A DNA stretch of 64,000 nt from Thalassobius sp. I31.1 (lineage in GTDB: Bacteria > Pseudomonadota > Alphaproteobacteria > Rhodobacterales > Rhodobacteraceae), in NCBI RefSeq assembly GCF_003031585.1, contig NZ_PWAA01000011.1, positions 124,001 to 188,000 of the forward strand. Direction: 5' to 3'. Under the pieces are notes generated by a model. It was not told where the DNA came from, made no database searches, and saw only the letters and a program-made list of their open reading frames with translations. The translations under genes were made by a program, and so were the position numbers. This document shows, piece after piece, positions 1 through 8,111 of the stretch (positions are counted from its first letter, which is position 1; each line of letters starts with the position of its first letter).

Positions 1-542
1 TCCGCCCAGATGGTATCATTTCCGGCACCTGGGTTGACGATTTCTGCAGACTCGGGGACCTCAACAGCCTGAGGGACTGATGAATTTGAGAACAGATCAT
101 CGCCATCAGTACCGTTCAGAGACGCGGATTCTCCGATTGCAGCCATTTTGATTTTTGCTTCGCTCAGAACCGTATCAGAGAAAACAACCCGTTCCATGGC
201 TTTCCCGGAATGCAGGTCATTTTTCAGCTGATTTTTCAGTTTGATCGTGCCGTCGGGTGTTTCGATAATGACGTGTTTACCCTTCTTTGAAATGGTAACT
301 TCATCAGAAGAGTATTTGCTGAGGTCCAGCGTATCTTCACCCTTACCGGCAACATATGTATCGTTGCCTGAGGTGTAGATCATTGTATCATCACCTTTGC
401 CGGCTTTGACGACATCGTTGCCGGCACCAGCGCTGATTATATCATTTCCCTTAGTTACTTTGTCACCTTCAGAATCGCGGAAACGCCCTTTAATCCGGTC
501 ATTTCCATCTGTGCCTGTCACGGTGTTTATAGCTTCAGTCAT
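1..542 (-). CDS. RTX-type calcium-binding repeat protein, N-terminal part (runs off the window)
   Basis: An open frame on the minus strand starts at the ATG at 542 (an in-frame ATG at 554 is also possible) and runs past position 1, so only about 180 residues are visible. It has Gly/Asp nonapeptide-like repeats near the start (GTDGNDRI, GAGNDVVKAGKGDDTM, GNDTYVAGKGEDTL) and again near the edge (NGTDGDDLF, GAGNDTIW). RTX repeats bind Ca2+, and such proteins usually leave the cell through a type I exporter using a C-terminal signal, which is not visible here. No N-terminal signal peptide is present, as expected for that route. No strong ribosome binding site precedes either ATG. The role (hemolysin-like, protease, adhesin or S-layer) cannot be told from the repeats. 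Confidence 0.8.
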   Translation of the reverse strand, partial: MTEAINTVTGTDGNDRIKGRFRDSEGDKVTKGNDIISAGAGNDVVKAGKGDDTMIYTSGNDTYVAGKGEDTLDLSKYSSDEVTISKKGKHVIIETPDGTIKLKNQLKNDLHSGKAMERVVFSDTVLSEAKIKMAAIGESASLNGTDGDDLFSNSSVPQAVEVPESAEIVNPGAGNDTIWA

Positions 543-671
543 TTTTACCAACATTATCTAATTGTTACATATACGGACCCTGCCGGATCAGAGAAAACTG
601 TAATTTCCAAAACCTGTGCTGTCTATTCAAAGTTGCTTTTCTAGTTTTGCGTTGTGAAAATCAGCACAATA

Positions 672-701
672 AAAAAGGACCTGCCGTAGCAGGTCCTTTT
701 T
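672..701 (-). terminator. Rho-independent terminator of the one-carbon operon
   Basis: A 13-bp perfect stem (AAAAAGGACCTGC pairing with GCAGGTCCTTTTT) with a CGTA loop lies 20 bp beyond the stop codon of the minus-strand methyltransferase. The A/T ends give a U-run on either strand, but the position fits termination of the minus-strand transcript. Confidence 0.85.
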
Positions 702-720
702 CAGAATTCGACGTTGTGAC

Positions 721-1788
721 TTAACCGCGACGACGGCGACGGCCACCACGGCCACCGGCTGCAGCGTCTTCAGGGGATTTGTTGAATTTGATCCATTCAG
801 CACCACCTTCGTCGTTGTCGGTCAGGAAGTTGGCCGCACGGATGGCTTCCATTTCTTTACCCGCACGTGGCAGGGTGGAACCCAGACCAAAGACCTTGCA
901 GAAGGCTTCATCGTCCATGTCTGCCGGGATCACGATGCCAGCAGCTTCAACTTCTGCTTTCTTCGCAGCCAGTTTCTTCGGACCAACGGGCAGGGCAACC
1001 GGGTTCATGATCGCGGAGGTCATGCCTGTCGCCATTGCCATTGGCAGGAAGGCGTTGTTGATGCCGTGACGGTTTGGCAGACCGAAAGAGATGTTGGAGG
1101 CACCACAGGTGGTGTTCACGCCAAGTTCATCACGCAGACGACGGTTCAGGGCAAATACCTGAAGACCAGCGGAGCCCATCGCACCAACCGGCATAACCAG
1201 CGGGTCAACCACGATGTCATGGGCCGGAATGCCAAAGTCAGCGGCGCGCTCAACGATCTTTTTCGCAACAGCGAAACGCACTTCCGGATCTTCAGAGATA
1301 CCGGTGTCATCGTTGGAAATCGCAACAACAGGAACGTTGTATTTCGCAACAAGCGGCAGAACCAGTTCCAGGCGTTCCTCTTCACCGGTCACAGAGTTCA
1401 GAAGCGGGCGGCCTTTTGCAGCAGCCAGACCAGCTTCCAAAGCACCAGGCACGGAAGAGTCGATGCAAAGCGGGCAATCAGTGACAGCCTGAACAGTTTC
1501 CACCAGTTTGCGCATCAGTTCTGGTTCAACAAAGTTGTTGTCCGCGTAACGGGGATCTTCTGCCATTTTACCAGAGAAAACAGCACCAGAGTTGATGTCG
1601 AGAACACCAGCACCAGCTGCAACCTGCGCCAGCGCATCACGTTCCACGCGGGAAAAATCGTCGTTTTCCAGTTCCTCGTTCAGGATCTTACGGCCGGTTG
1701 GGTTGATGCGTTCACCGATGACGGTGAAGGGCTGGTCAAAACCGATGATGGTGGTTTTGGTTGCGCTCTCAATAATAGTACGGGTCAT
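721..1788 (-). CDS. Methyltetrahydrofolate:corrinoid methyltransferase (pterin-binding domain protein)
   Basis: 355 residues of the dihydropteroate-synthase/pterin-binding fold, the domain that moves the methyl group of 5-methyltetrahydrofolate onto a corrinoid protein. Visible motifs are IGERINPTGR near residue 25, VLDINSGA near 62, PLCIDSS near 106, LLNSVTGEEER near 128, and NTTCGASNISFGLPNRH near 225, which matches the conserved SNVSFGLP motif of the MetH/AcsE class. It heads away from a divergent biotin operon and is last of three minus-strand genes (small partner, MTHFR, this one). Rhodobacteraceae are known to split methionine synthase into separate proteins, and this would be the folate-binding part. 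A role in demethylating methylamines or betaines is the alternative. The C-terminus is an unusual Gly/Arg tail (GRGGRRRRRG). Confidence 0.85.
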   Translation of the reverse strand: MTRTIIESATKTTIIGFDQPFTVIGERINPTGRKILNEELENDDFSRVERDALAQVAAGAGVLDINSGAVFSGKMAEDPRYADNNFVEPELMRKLVETVQAVTDCPLCIDSSVPGALEAGLAAAKGRPLLNSVTGEEERLELVLPLVAKYNVPVVAISNDDTGISEDPEVRFAVAKKIVERAADFGIPAHDIVVDPLVMPVGAMGSAGLQVFALNRRLRDELGVNTTCGASNISFGLPNRHGINNAFLPMAMATGMTSAIMNPVALPVGPKKLAAKKAEVEAAGIVIPADMDDEAFCKVFGLGSTLPRAGKEMEAIRAANFLTDNDEGGAEWIKFNKSPEDAAAGGRGGRRRRRG

Positions 1789-1799
1789 TTGATTGCCTC

Positions 1800-2729
1800 T
1801 TATTGCTGGCTGACGGGGACGCCGGAAGCGCCGCCATGTGTGATCGCCCAGTTGGCGTTGGTTTTGATGCCACCGAGAGGGAAGAAATGAACCTTCTCGA
1901 TGTTGAAATCAGGGTTTGCGGCTTTGTGCGCGGCAAGGTCAGTGATGAACTGATCCGGCTCAAACGGCAGCAGCAGTTTGGTGACGTCTTTCGCGCGCTT
2001 CTGCAGCACTTTCAGGGACGCGCCCACGCCACATGCGATAGAGAATTTGATCAGGGTCTGCAGTTTCGCAGGGCCAGCCACGCCGATGTGAACCGGAATG
2101 TCGATGCCGGCTTCAACCAGGCTGTCAGCCCATTCGATCACAGGGCCAGCCTCAAAGCAGAACTGGGTCGCCAGCGCCATGGATGCATCTGTACGCTTGG
2201 AGAATTCCTGTTTCCAGCCAAGTGCTTCCATCACGTTCTTTGTGCTGCCATCCGCGTCGATGTCTTTGTTGCCTTCCGGGTGACCGGCAACATGCAGATG
2301 GGTGAAGCCGGCTTTGTCAAACAGGCCGGTGTCCAGCAGCTGCATGGAAGAGTGGTAATCGCCATGCGGCTTGTCGACACCACCAGCCAGCAGCAGCGCC
2401 TGTTTCACGTCAGCTTCGCCCTGATAGCGCGCAATCCAGTCGGCAAGGGTTGCTTCGTCTTTGATGATACGGGCCGGGAAATGCGGCATCACCGGGTAGC
2501 CTTCATCATTCAGGCGTTTCGCGGTGGCGACCATTTCATCAATTGGCGTGCCTTCGATATGCGCAACATAAACGCGGGTGCCTTTGGGCAGAAGCGTGCG
2601 GAAATCTTCAACCTTACCAGCGGTGCGCGGCATCACTTCAATGGAATAGCCGTCCAGGAAGGCTTCGACTTCCGGGGAAACGATCACGGGTTCTTCCGCG
2701 GCTTTCTTTTTAAATGGCAAAAGCGACAT
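1800..2729 (-). CDS. Methylenetetrahydrofolate reductase family protein
   Basis: 309 residues. Reduces 5,10-methylene- to 5-methyltetrahydrofolate with a flavin cofactor. The fold follows the MetF TIM barrel: VYVAHIEGTP near the start, ALLLAGGVDKPHGDY in the middle (the family's LRGD-like segment), HLHVAGHPEGNKDI (compare AGYPEGH), ATQFCFEAGPVIEWAD (compare TQ-FF) and IPVHIGVAGPAKLQTL (compare PGI-P). The start at 2729 is chosen because AGGAGGCGATC precedes the ATG; an upstream in-frame start at 2762 lacks this. The stop is 11 bp from the start of the methyltransferase, so both are probably translated from one transcript and the product of this enzyme is the substrate of the next. Confidence 0.85.
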   Translation of the reverse strand: MSLLPFKKKAAEEPVIVSPEVEAFLDGYSIEVMPRTAGKVEDFRTLLPKGTRVYVAHIEGTPIDEMVATAKRLNDEGYPVMPHFPARIIKDEATLADWIARYQGEADVKQALLLAGGVDKPHGDYHSSMQLLDTGLFDKAGFTHLHVAGHPEGNKDIDADGSTKNVMEALGWKQEFSKRTDASMALATQFCFEAGPVIEWADSLVEAGIDIPVHIGVAGPAKLQTLIKFSIACGVGASLKVLQKRAKDVTKLLLPFEPDQFITDLAAHKAANPDFNIEKVHFFPLGGIKTNANWAITHGGASGVPVSQQ

Positions 2730-2767
2730 GATCGCCTCCTTTATGGTGTGTGTCAGGGGCACCTGGC

Positions 2768-3067
2768 TCAGGCCTCGTGTCCGTCATTTGCGATCAGGGC
2801 TTTCAGGCGGTCCTGGTCATATTCTGCGTCAATGCGCGCGGCCTCGGCTTTGGCGATCTCATCCTGATCACCTTCCATCGGGTAAGGCGCGGCTTTGCGG
2901 AAGCCCGCAAGATAATCGTCGGAACCTTTTGCGTCGTCTTTCATGGCAGCGCGATCAATCGCCTGCTCGAAACGTTCTGGCAGCGCAGCTTTGGCACCAC
3001 GGCGGCCTTTGCCAACGATGACCTGTGCCGGCATGTCACGCCAATATACGATAGTTACGTCAGGCAT
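2768..3067 (-). CDS. Small conserved protein of the so-called virulence-factor family, first gene of the one-carbon operon
   Basis: 99 residues beginning MPDVTIVYWRDMPAQVIVGKGRRGAK. The AGGAGGAATCGCA leader fixes the start at 3067. I recognise it as the short family labelled virulence factor in Rhodobacteraceae annotations; that label is historical and gives no function. The protein is soluble and charged, with an Asp/Glu/Ala-rich C-terminal half and no signal peptide or membrane segment. Its consistent place beside methylenetetrahydrofolate reductase and the corrinoid methyltransferase suggests a role in the same methyl-transfer system, for example as an accessory or scaffold protein, but this is inference from position only. 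Confidence 0.7.
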   Translation of the reverse strand: MPDVTIVYWRDMPAQVIVGKGRRGAKAALPERFEQAIDRAAMKDDAKGSDDYLAGFRKAAPYPMEGDQDEIAKAEAARIDAEYDQDRLKALIANDGHEA

Positions 3068-3292
3068 TGCGATTCCTCCTCTTTCCTTGCTTGTAATCGC
3101 CACGACCCGCAAAGATGGGTCTGTTTTCGACATACTCCGCTTTGTGTGCGACTCTGACGGGCAGGCCAGTTGATAACGGATGCGACATGAACTGGCCTGA
3201 AATGCGTCGCGTGAACAGAGAGGTTTTGTTCATAAAAACTATGAGCCCGGCATGTCCTGCGACAGGGCCCGTGGCCTTGCGCATGCATGTTG

Positions 3293-3306
3293 CCGTAAAT
3301 ATACGG
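3293..3306. promoter_or_regulatory. Inverted repeat just upstream of bioM, possible operator
   Basis: CCGTAAATATACGG has 5-bp arms around AATA and ends where the bioM ribosome binding site (GGAAG) begins. It lies in the divergent region between the one-carbon operon and the biotin transporter genes. Alphaproteobacterial biotin genes are often under BioR, whose site is a TTAT-N2-ATAA dyad; this repeat does not match that well, so the regulator is unknown. A weaker BioR-like sequence, TTGTGTATAA, lies at 4684-4693 before bioY. Confidence 0.3.
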
Positions 3307-3314
3307 AAGCGAAC

Positions 3315-4058
3315 ATGAATCAGGGCAAAGAGAAGATGAGCGGAGATCACCAGGGAATTGAAGTAGATGCTCTGCGGTTTTCACGCGGTGACCGGCTTGT
3401 TCTGGATCTGCCGGATTTGCGCATTCCTGAGAAGCGGGTCGGTATTGTCGGACGCAATGGATCCGGAAAGACCACGCTGATGCGGGTGCTGGCCGGTTTG
3501 CAGGCGGTGGATGCGGGCAGGGTGCTTGTGAACGGGGCGGATGTTGCCGGGGATCGTCAGGCGGCGATCCGGGCGGTTGGTATCCTGTTTCAGAACCCGG
3601 ATCATCAGATCATTTTCCCGACAGTTGAAGAAGAAATTTCCTTTGGTTTGCAACAGCTGGGCCAATCCGGGGATAAGCTTGTGGATAACCTGTGCAAAAC
3701 TCTGGCGCGCTTCGGAAAAGAAGACTGGCGGGAACGTCATATTCAGACGTTATCCGGCGGGCAGAGGCGTCTGGTCTGTCTGATGGCTGTTCTGGCGATG
3801 AAACCCGGAACAATCCTGCTGGATGAACCTTTTGCGGGGCTGGATATTCCTGTCACCCGTGCGCTGAATCATGCGATTGACGGCCTGGAAGAACAAGTTG
3901 TGATGATCACCCACGACGCGGCGCGTCTGGAAGAGTTTGACCGGGTGATCTGGCTGGAAAGTGGACGGATTGAATGCGACGGAACACCCGCCCAGGTGCT
4001 GCCAGTATATCTTGAAAAGATGAACCGTGAGGGCACTGATGCTATCGCTGACCTCTGA
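3315..4058 (+). CDS. bioM: Biotin transporter ATP-binding protein BioM
   Basis: 247 residues, the ATPase of an energy-coupling-factor (ECF) biotin importer. It has a Walker A motif (GRNGSGKTT), a Q-loop (ILFQNPDHQIIF, typical of ECF ATPases), an ABC signature (LSGGQRR), Walker B (ILLDEPFAGL) and a switch His (MITHD). The start at 3315 follows GGAAGCGAAC; a second ATG at 3336 is possible. It is first in bioM-bioN-bioY, and its end overlaps bioN. The protein sits on the cytoplasmic face and binds the BioN coupling helices. Confidence 0.93.
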   Translation: MNQGKEKMSGDHQGIEVDALRFSRGDRLVLDLPDLRIPEKRVGIVGRNGSGKTTLMRVLAGLQAVDAGRVLVNGADVAGDRQAAIRAVGILFQNPDHQIIFPTVEEEISFGLQQLGQSGDKLVDNLCKTLARFGKEDWRERHIQTLSGGQRRLVCLMAVLAMKPGTILLDEPFAGLDIPVTRALNHAIDGLEEQVVMITHDAARLEEFDRVIWLESGRIECDGTPAQVLPVYLEKMNREGTDAIADL

Positions 4059-4656
4059 GGAAAGAACCTTCTGGCATGGATTAAGAGCCAGCCACAAGCT
4101 ATTGGCAATGCTAATTGTATCGGTTGTTCTTTTCGTGTTTTCCGGCCTGTGGGTGCAGGTTGTAGCATTTCTGATTGCTCAGCTGTGCTGGCTTATGGGG
4201 GGGCTTGGGTTTTTCAGGGAAGGCATGCGGAATTTGCTGCGGATCTGGCCTGTTGCGGTGTTCATCGCCGTCTGGCACGGGATCACCGGGGAATATGCGA
4301 CAGGTGTTGCATTGCTGTTAAGGTTGGCGGCGGTGGTTGCTTTGGCGAACCTTGTAACGATGACAACCGCGCTGAAGGATATGATTGATGTGTTGCACTG
4401 GCTGGCAACACCCGTTCGAAAACTGGGCATTTCAACACGACCCGCAGAGATTGCGCTTGCGATGGTGATCCGTTTTATTCCGGTTTTGCATGAAAAATCA
4501 GATACTTTGCGGGAAAGCTGGCAGGCACGCAGTGTAAAGCGGGCAGGGTGGCGTATCATCACCCCGATTGCAGTGCTTGCCATCGATGACGCAGAGCAGC
4601 TATCAGAAGCCCTGCGCGCCCGTGGTGGTCTCATCCAGCCAGCAACAGAAGATTAA
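4039..4656 (+). CDS. bioN: Biotin transporter transmembrane coupling protein BioN
   Basis: 205 residues, the T-component of the ECF biotin transporter. Hydrophobic stretches occupy much of the first 130 residues. The C-terminal part carries the two coupling segments that dock on the ATPase (WQARSVKRAG and EALRARGGL, matching the Ala-Arg-Gly type signature). The ATG at 4039 is preferred because GAGGG lies 5 bp upstream; a GTG at 4027 is an alternative. It overlaps the end of bioM by about 20 bp, so translation is probably coupled. Confidence 0.9.
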   Translation: MLSLTSEERTFWHGLRASHKLLAMLIVSVVLFVFSGLWVQVVAFLIAQLCWLMGGLGFFREGMRNLLRIWPVAVFIAVWHGITGEYATGVALLLRLAAVVALANLVTMTTALKDMIDVLHWLATPVRKLGISTRPAEIALAMVIRFIPVLHEKSDTLRESWQARSVKRAGWRIITPIAVLAIDDAEQLSEALRARGGLIQPATED

Positions 4657-4730
4657 CCAAAGAACCCCCGATCTGTGGATAACTTGTGTATAACGGACGG
4701 GATAAAGCTTTCTCAGGACAGGAAACGCAC

Positions 4731-5279
4731 ATGGAAAGAAATGTAACCTTCATCGCTTTGATGGCCGCTTTTACAGCGGTGCTTGGCCTCATACCCACAA
4801 TTAATCTTATTCCCGGCGTGCCAATTGCCTTGCAGGTCATGGGGGTGATGCTTTGTGGTCTGATCCTTGGTGCAAAGCGCGGGGCGCTTGCCGTCGTTCT
4901 TTTCCTGGTGTTGGCCGCAATCGGTTTGCCTATTCTGACGGGATTTCGCGGCGGGCTTGCGCCGTTCGCAGGCGCAACAGCCGGGTTCCTGTATGGATAT
5001 GTCGCGGCGGCCTTTGTGACCGGATTTGTGTTTGAACGCTGGAAGGGTAATCTGATTGTCGGCGCGATTGTTGCGTCGCTGATTGGCGGCGTTCTGGTGC
5101 TTTATCCGATCGGGACCGTCTGGCTGGCGTCATACCTGGAGAAACCTGTGATGGCGATGGCGCAATCAATGCTGGCTTTCGTACCCGGGGACATCATCAA
5201 AGCGGTGATCGCAGGGTTGATTACAGCAAAGATCGCCAAAGCGCGTCCTGCTGCGATACTTTCCAGACAGGCGAGCTGA
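4731..5279 (+). CDS. bioY: Biotin-binding S-component BioY
   Basis: 182 residues, very hydrophobic with about six membrane segments. This is the substrate-capture subunit. Family features include the N-terminal MERNVTFIALMAAFTAVLG helix, the segment INLIPGVPIALQVMGVML, and GLAPFAGATAGFLYGY, the conserved Gly-rich loop near the biotin site. The start at 4731 follows AGGAAACGCAC. It is separated from bioN by 74 bp containing a weak BioR-like sequence, so it may also have its own promoter. A terminator follows 12 bp after the stop. Confidence 0.95.
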   Translation: MERNVTFIALMAAFTAVLGLIPTINLIPGVPIALQVMGVMLCGLILGAKRGALAVVLFLVLAAIGLPILTGFRGGLAPFAGATAGFLYGYVAAAFVTGFVFERWKGNLIVGAIVASLIGGVLVLYPIGTVWLASYLEKPVMAMAQSMLAFVPGDIIKAVIAGLITAKIAKARPAAILSRQAS

Positions 5280-5291
5280 ACATATACCACC

Positions 5292-5323
5292 ACAGGGCAG
5301 CCACGCGTTGCCCTGTATTTTTA
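5292..5323 (+). terminator. Terminator of the bioMNY operon
   Basis: An 8-bp stem, ACAGGGCA pairing with TGCCCTGT, is followed by ATTTTTAT. It begins 12 bp after the bioY stop. Confidence 0.75.
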
Positions 5324-5525
5324 TCACCATACATCTTATAATTGGTATTATGTAATTAAAATACGTAAAACCTATGCTGGTGATCCCCTGTGGCCGGAAA
5401 TGCAAAATAACGACAGGAAGCGCGGAAAATATAATAATCAGCATTTAATACAGGCAAAAATCACGCTAAAAGCTCGACAAAACCGATTAACTCAACCTAG
5501 TGTGATACAGGAATGAGGATACCAC

Positions 5526-5966
5526 GTGACTATTTTACTGCTTAACGGACCGAACCTGAATCTGCTTGGAACCCGTCAAAAGGAAGTTTACGGCGGCACG
5601 ACGCTTGCTGAAATCGAAGAAATGACGCGTGTGCATGCGCAAAGCCATGGTTTTGAGCTGAATTCCCTGCAGTCAAACCACGAAGGTGTTCTTCTGGATG
5701 CCATTCATGACGCGAAACAATCAGCCCGTGGCATTATTCTGAACGCCGGTGCTTTTACACATACGTCTGTTGCATTGATGGATGCGATTTCCTCTGTGGA
5801 ACTGCCCGTCGTGGAAGTGCATCTGTCAAATATTCATGCGCGAGAACCCTTTCGACATAAATCCTACATTGCACCGGTTGCCCTGGGTCAGATCGCCGGG
5901 TTTGGTTCACAGGGCTATCTTTTGGCCGTTGATGCGCTGGTTCAGCATTTGTCCGGGATGTCGTAA
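5526..5966 (+). CDS. aroQ: Type II 3-dehydroquinate dehydratase
   Basis: 146 residues, the normal length. It converts 3-dehydroquinate to 3-dehydroshikimate in aromatic amino acid synthesis, as a dodecamer. Motifs are [13 protein letters not shown] at the N-terminus with the Arg of the active-site lid, the catalytic-Tyr region near [24 protein letters not shown], and [20 protein letters not shown], which holds the catalytic His and substrate-binding Ser/Arg. The start is GTG at 5526, preceded by GAGGAT. Its TAA overlaps the ATG of the LuxR-type regulator (TAATG), so the two are translationally linked. Confidence 0.95.
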   Translation: MTILLLNGPNLNLLGTRQKEVYGGTTLAEIEEMTRVHAQSHGFELNSLQSNHEGVLLDAIHDAKQSARGIILNAGAFTHTSVALMDAISSVELPVVEVHLSNIHAREPFRHKSYIAPVALGQIAGFGSQGYLLAVDALVQHLSGMS

Positions 5967-6718
5967 TGATTTCAGAGTATCTGGAAAAACTGACTGCCTG
6001 CCAATGCCTTGAGGACGTCTGGTCCCTGCATATGGAAAAAATGGCGGAATATGGTTTTACCCGGGTTATGTATGGTTTTACCCGGTATCGTAACGGTTCT
6101 TCCCTTGGGGATCAGGATGATCTTCTGATGCTGTCAAATCATGATCCGGGCTATCTGGACGGGTTTTTCGGGGAAAAGCTGTATTACAATGCCCCCATGG
6201 TGCGCTGGTCGCTGGAAAACGAAGGCGCCTGTTCCTGGAGCTGGATGGCAGAGCAGATTGAAAGCGGAATGTTCACAGAAAGTGAAATGAAGGTGGTCGG
6301 GTTTAACCGGCGCTTTGATGTGACGGCTGGATACACGGTGAGTTTCAAATCTGTTTCTTACCGCGAACGTGGTGGTATCGCCCTTACCGCGGCGCCAGGC
6401 GTCAGTCAGGCTGATGTGGATCGCACCTGGGATGAGCATGGTCAGGATATTCTGGTGATGTGTAATGTTGCGCATCTGAAGATCATCAATATGCCCTGGT
6501 CAGGTAAGAGACGCCCCCTCACCCATCGCCAGCGTGAGGTTCTTGAATGGGTTGGTGAAGGGAAAACCACACAGGATATCGCCTGTATTATGGGCCTGAC
6601 ACCTGCGACGGTTGAAAAACATTTGCGCCTTGCACGCGGGGCACTGGATGTTGAAACTACGGCCCAGGCTGTTCTGAAAGCCTCTGTTCAGAAACAAATT
6701 TTTGTTGTGGATGGGTGA
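5966..6718 (+). CDS. LuxR-family transcriptional regulator with autoinducer-binding-like domain
   Basis: 250 residues. Residues 1-170 resemble the acyl-homoserine-lactone-binding domain (aromatic/Trp-rich: YYNAPMVRWSLEN, ACSWSW). Residues about 180-245 form a GerE helix-turn-helix (LTHRQREVLEWVGEGKTTQDIACIMGLTPATVEKHLRLARGAL split over the recognition helix). No luxI synthase gene lies nearby, so it would be a LuxR solo. It is coupled to aroQ by a TAATG overlap. The ligand is not predictable from the sequence. A GTAAGG-AAAA-CCTTAC dyad at 6816-6831 downstream could be a binding site of this or another factor. Confidence 0.85.
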   Translation: MISEYLEKLTACQCLEDVWSLHMEKMAEYGFTRVMYGFTRYRNGSSLGDQDDLLMLSNHDPGYLDGFFGEKLYYNAPMVRWSLENEGACSWSWMAEQIESGMFTESEMKVVGFNRRFDVTAGYTVSFKSVSYRERGGIALTAAPGVSQADVDRTWDEHGQDILVMCNVAHLKIINMPWSGKRRPLTHRQREVLEWVGEGKTTQDIACIMGLTPATVEKHLRLARGALDVETTAQAVLKASVQKQIFVVDG

Positions 6719-6862
6719 TCCAGGGAAAATGTCACCCTGATAGCGCTGACATAAGCACAACTATTTCTTTAATAAATTCAAGCTATTAAATATTTTACCT
6801 GACGTGGCAGGAAAGGTAAGGAAAACCTTACTTACATATTGTCTAAAAATGAGGCATATAAG

Positions 6863-7067
6863 TCGTGTTCCGTCGTGGTGGCAATTATGCCTTGGAACTT
6901 ACGAAGATGTGAGGCCTTGCAATTTCACAGGCATTACGTTTTCCCGGGCAACCGGACCGCCGGCTGCATCTGGTGTTTGACCAGAGTGGCCGGCACTTAT
7001 GTCTCTATCCTCATCCCAGGGCATAGGTGTAATTCAGGCGACTTCCTTCACGGGAGTCGCCTTTTTT
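6863..7067 (+). ncRNA. Candidate structured non-coding RNA (6S RNA is one possibility)
   Basis: The 440 bp between the LuxR-type gene and tsf hold no convincing gene but contain strong RNA structure on the plus strand. TATGCCTTGGAA near 6887-6898 can pair with TCCCAGGGCATA near 7013-7025, closing a domain of about 140 nt. Inside is a nested hairpin at 6959-6994 (GCCGGC and TCTGGT arms around GTTTG), plus TGTGA/TCACA arms near 6909-6929. A plus-strand terminator ends the unit at 7067. A -10-like TATAAG sits at 6857-6862; the -35 is unclear. Length and long-range closing stem resemble 6S RNA, but I could not confirm the conserved 6S bubble. It could also be a long 3' UTR of the LuxR-type gene. 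Confidence 0.4.
7037..7067 (+). terminator. Strong plus-strand terminator with no gene directly upstream
   Basis: GGCGACT pairs with AGTCGCC, extended by TCC/GGG, and is followed by TTTTTTG. It lies 319 bp after the nearest plus-strand gene and supports an RNA gene in between. Confidence 0.85.
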
Positions 7068-7105
7068 GTTGCGCCCTGCCCTGTTTTTGCGTCACCGCCA
7101 CGAAA

Positions 7106-7139
7106 CGAAAAAGCCGGACAGTTTCCTGCCCGGCTTTCG
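7106..7139 (-). terminator. Terminator of rpsB-tsf
   Basis: On the minus strand CGAAAGCCGG pairs with CCGGCTTTTTCG. It begins 20 bp past the tsf stop. Confidence 0.8.
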
Positions 7140-7158
7140 TAAGATTATGAAGGAAGGC

Positions 7159-8034
7159 TTAGCCCTGCGCTGCTTTCGCAACTTCTGCAGCGAAGTCTTC
7201 TTCTTTTTTCTCAATGCCTTCGCCAACTTCCATGCGAACAAAGCCAGTGATTTCAACACCAGCTTCTTTGGCAGCAGCTTCAACAGTCAGGTCTGGGTTC
7301 ACAACGAACGCCTGGCCCAGCAGTGTCACTTCGGACATGAATTTCTTCATACGGCCAACGATCATTTTTTCGATCACAGCGTCTGGCTTGCCGGATTCTT
7401 TAGCGATGTCGATCTGAACCTGACGTTCTTTTTCAACAACCGCAGGATCGAGATCTGCTTCGGACAGCGCAGCAGGGTTTGCAGCAGCAATGTGCATTGC
7501 CAGCTGTTTGCCGATGCCGTTGTCAGCGCCCTTCAGGCCAACCAGCACACCGATTTTGCCCATGTCAGTGGTCGCAGCGTTGTGGATGTAAGATACAACC
7601 GCATCACCCTGAACAACCGCCATGCGGCGCAGAGACATGTTTTCACCGATGGTCGCAACAGCGTCAGTGATGGTGGCTTCAACGGTTTTGCCGTCTACTT
7701 CTGCAGCAGCCAGGGCTTCTACAGTGTCAACACCGGTTGCAGCGCCTGCAATTTTAGAAACCATGGACTGGAAATCAGCGTTTTTGCCAACAAAGTCAGT
7801 TTCAGAGTTTACTTCAACTGCAACACCTTTGCCGCCTTCAACTGCAACAGCAACAAGGCCTTCCGCAGCAACACGACCAGATTTTTTAGCAGCTTTTGCC
7901 AGACCTTTGGTACGCAGCCAGTCTACAGCAGCTTCCATGTCACCATCGGTTTCGGTCAGGGCTTTTTTCGCGTCCATCATGCCAGCGCCTGTGGAATCGC
8001 GGAGTTCTTTAACCAGAGCAGCGGTAATCGCCAT
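7159..8034 (-). CDS. tsf: Translation elongation factor Ts
   Basis: 291 residues. Nucleotide exchange factor for EF-Tu. It starts [26 protein letters not shown] with the N-terminal UBA-like segment, then has the TDF motif region ([11 protein letters not shown], the EF-Tu contact) and the dimerisation core ([17 protein letters not shown]). It lies 77 bp downstream of rpsB in the usual rpsB-tsf order, with a shared terminator. Confidence 0.98.
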   Translation of the reverse strand: MAITAALVKELRDSTGAGMMDAKKALTETDGDMEAAVDWLRTKGLAKAAKKSGRVAAEGLVAVAVEGGKGVAVEVNSETDFVGKNADFQSMVSKIAGAATGVDTVEALAAAEVDGKTVEATITDAVATIGENMSLRRMAVVQGDAVVSYIHNAATTDMGKIGVLVGLKGADNGIGKQLAMHIAAANPAALSEADLDPAVVEKERQVQIDIAKESGKPDAVIEKMIVGRMKKFMSEVTLLGQAFVVNPDLTVEAAAKEAGVEITGFVRMEVGEGIEKKEEDFAAEVAKAAQG

Positions 8035-8111
8035 GTCGGTTCTCCTTGGGAGTATTCTGAATAGGAAAATCCGGGAAGATATAAACCTTCCCGGTATCAG
8101 TTTTGTGAAGC

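Noticed and set aside
5966-6718. Calling the LuxR-type gene a quorum-sensing pair with a synthase
   Set aside because: No luxI-type acyl-homoserine-lactone synthase is encoded in the window, so only a solo receptor can be supported.
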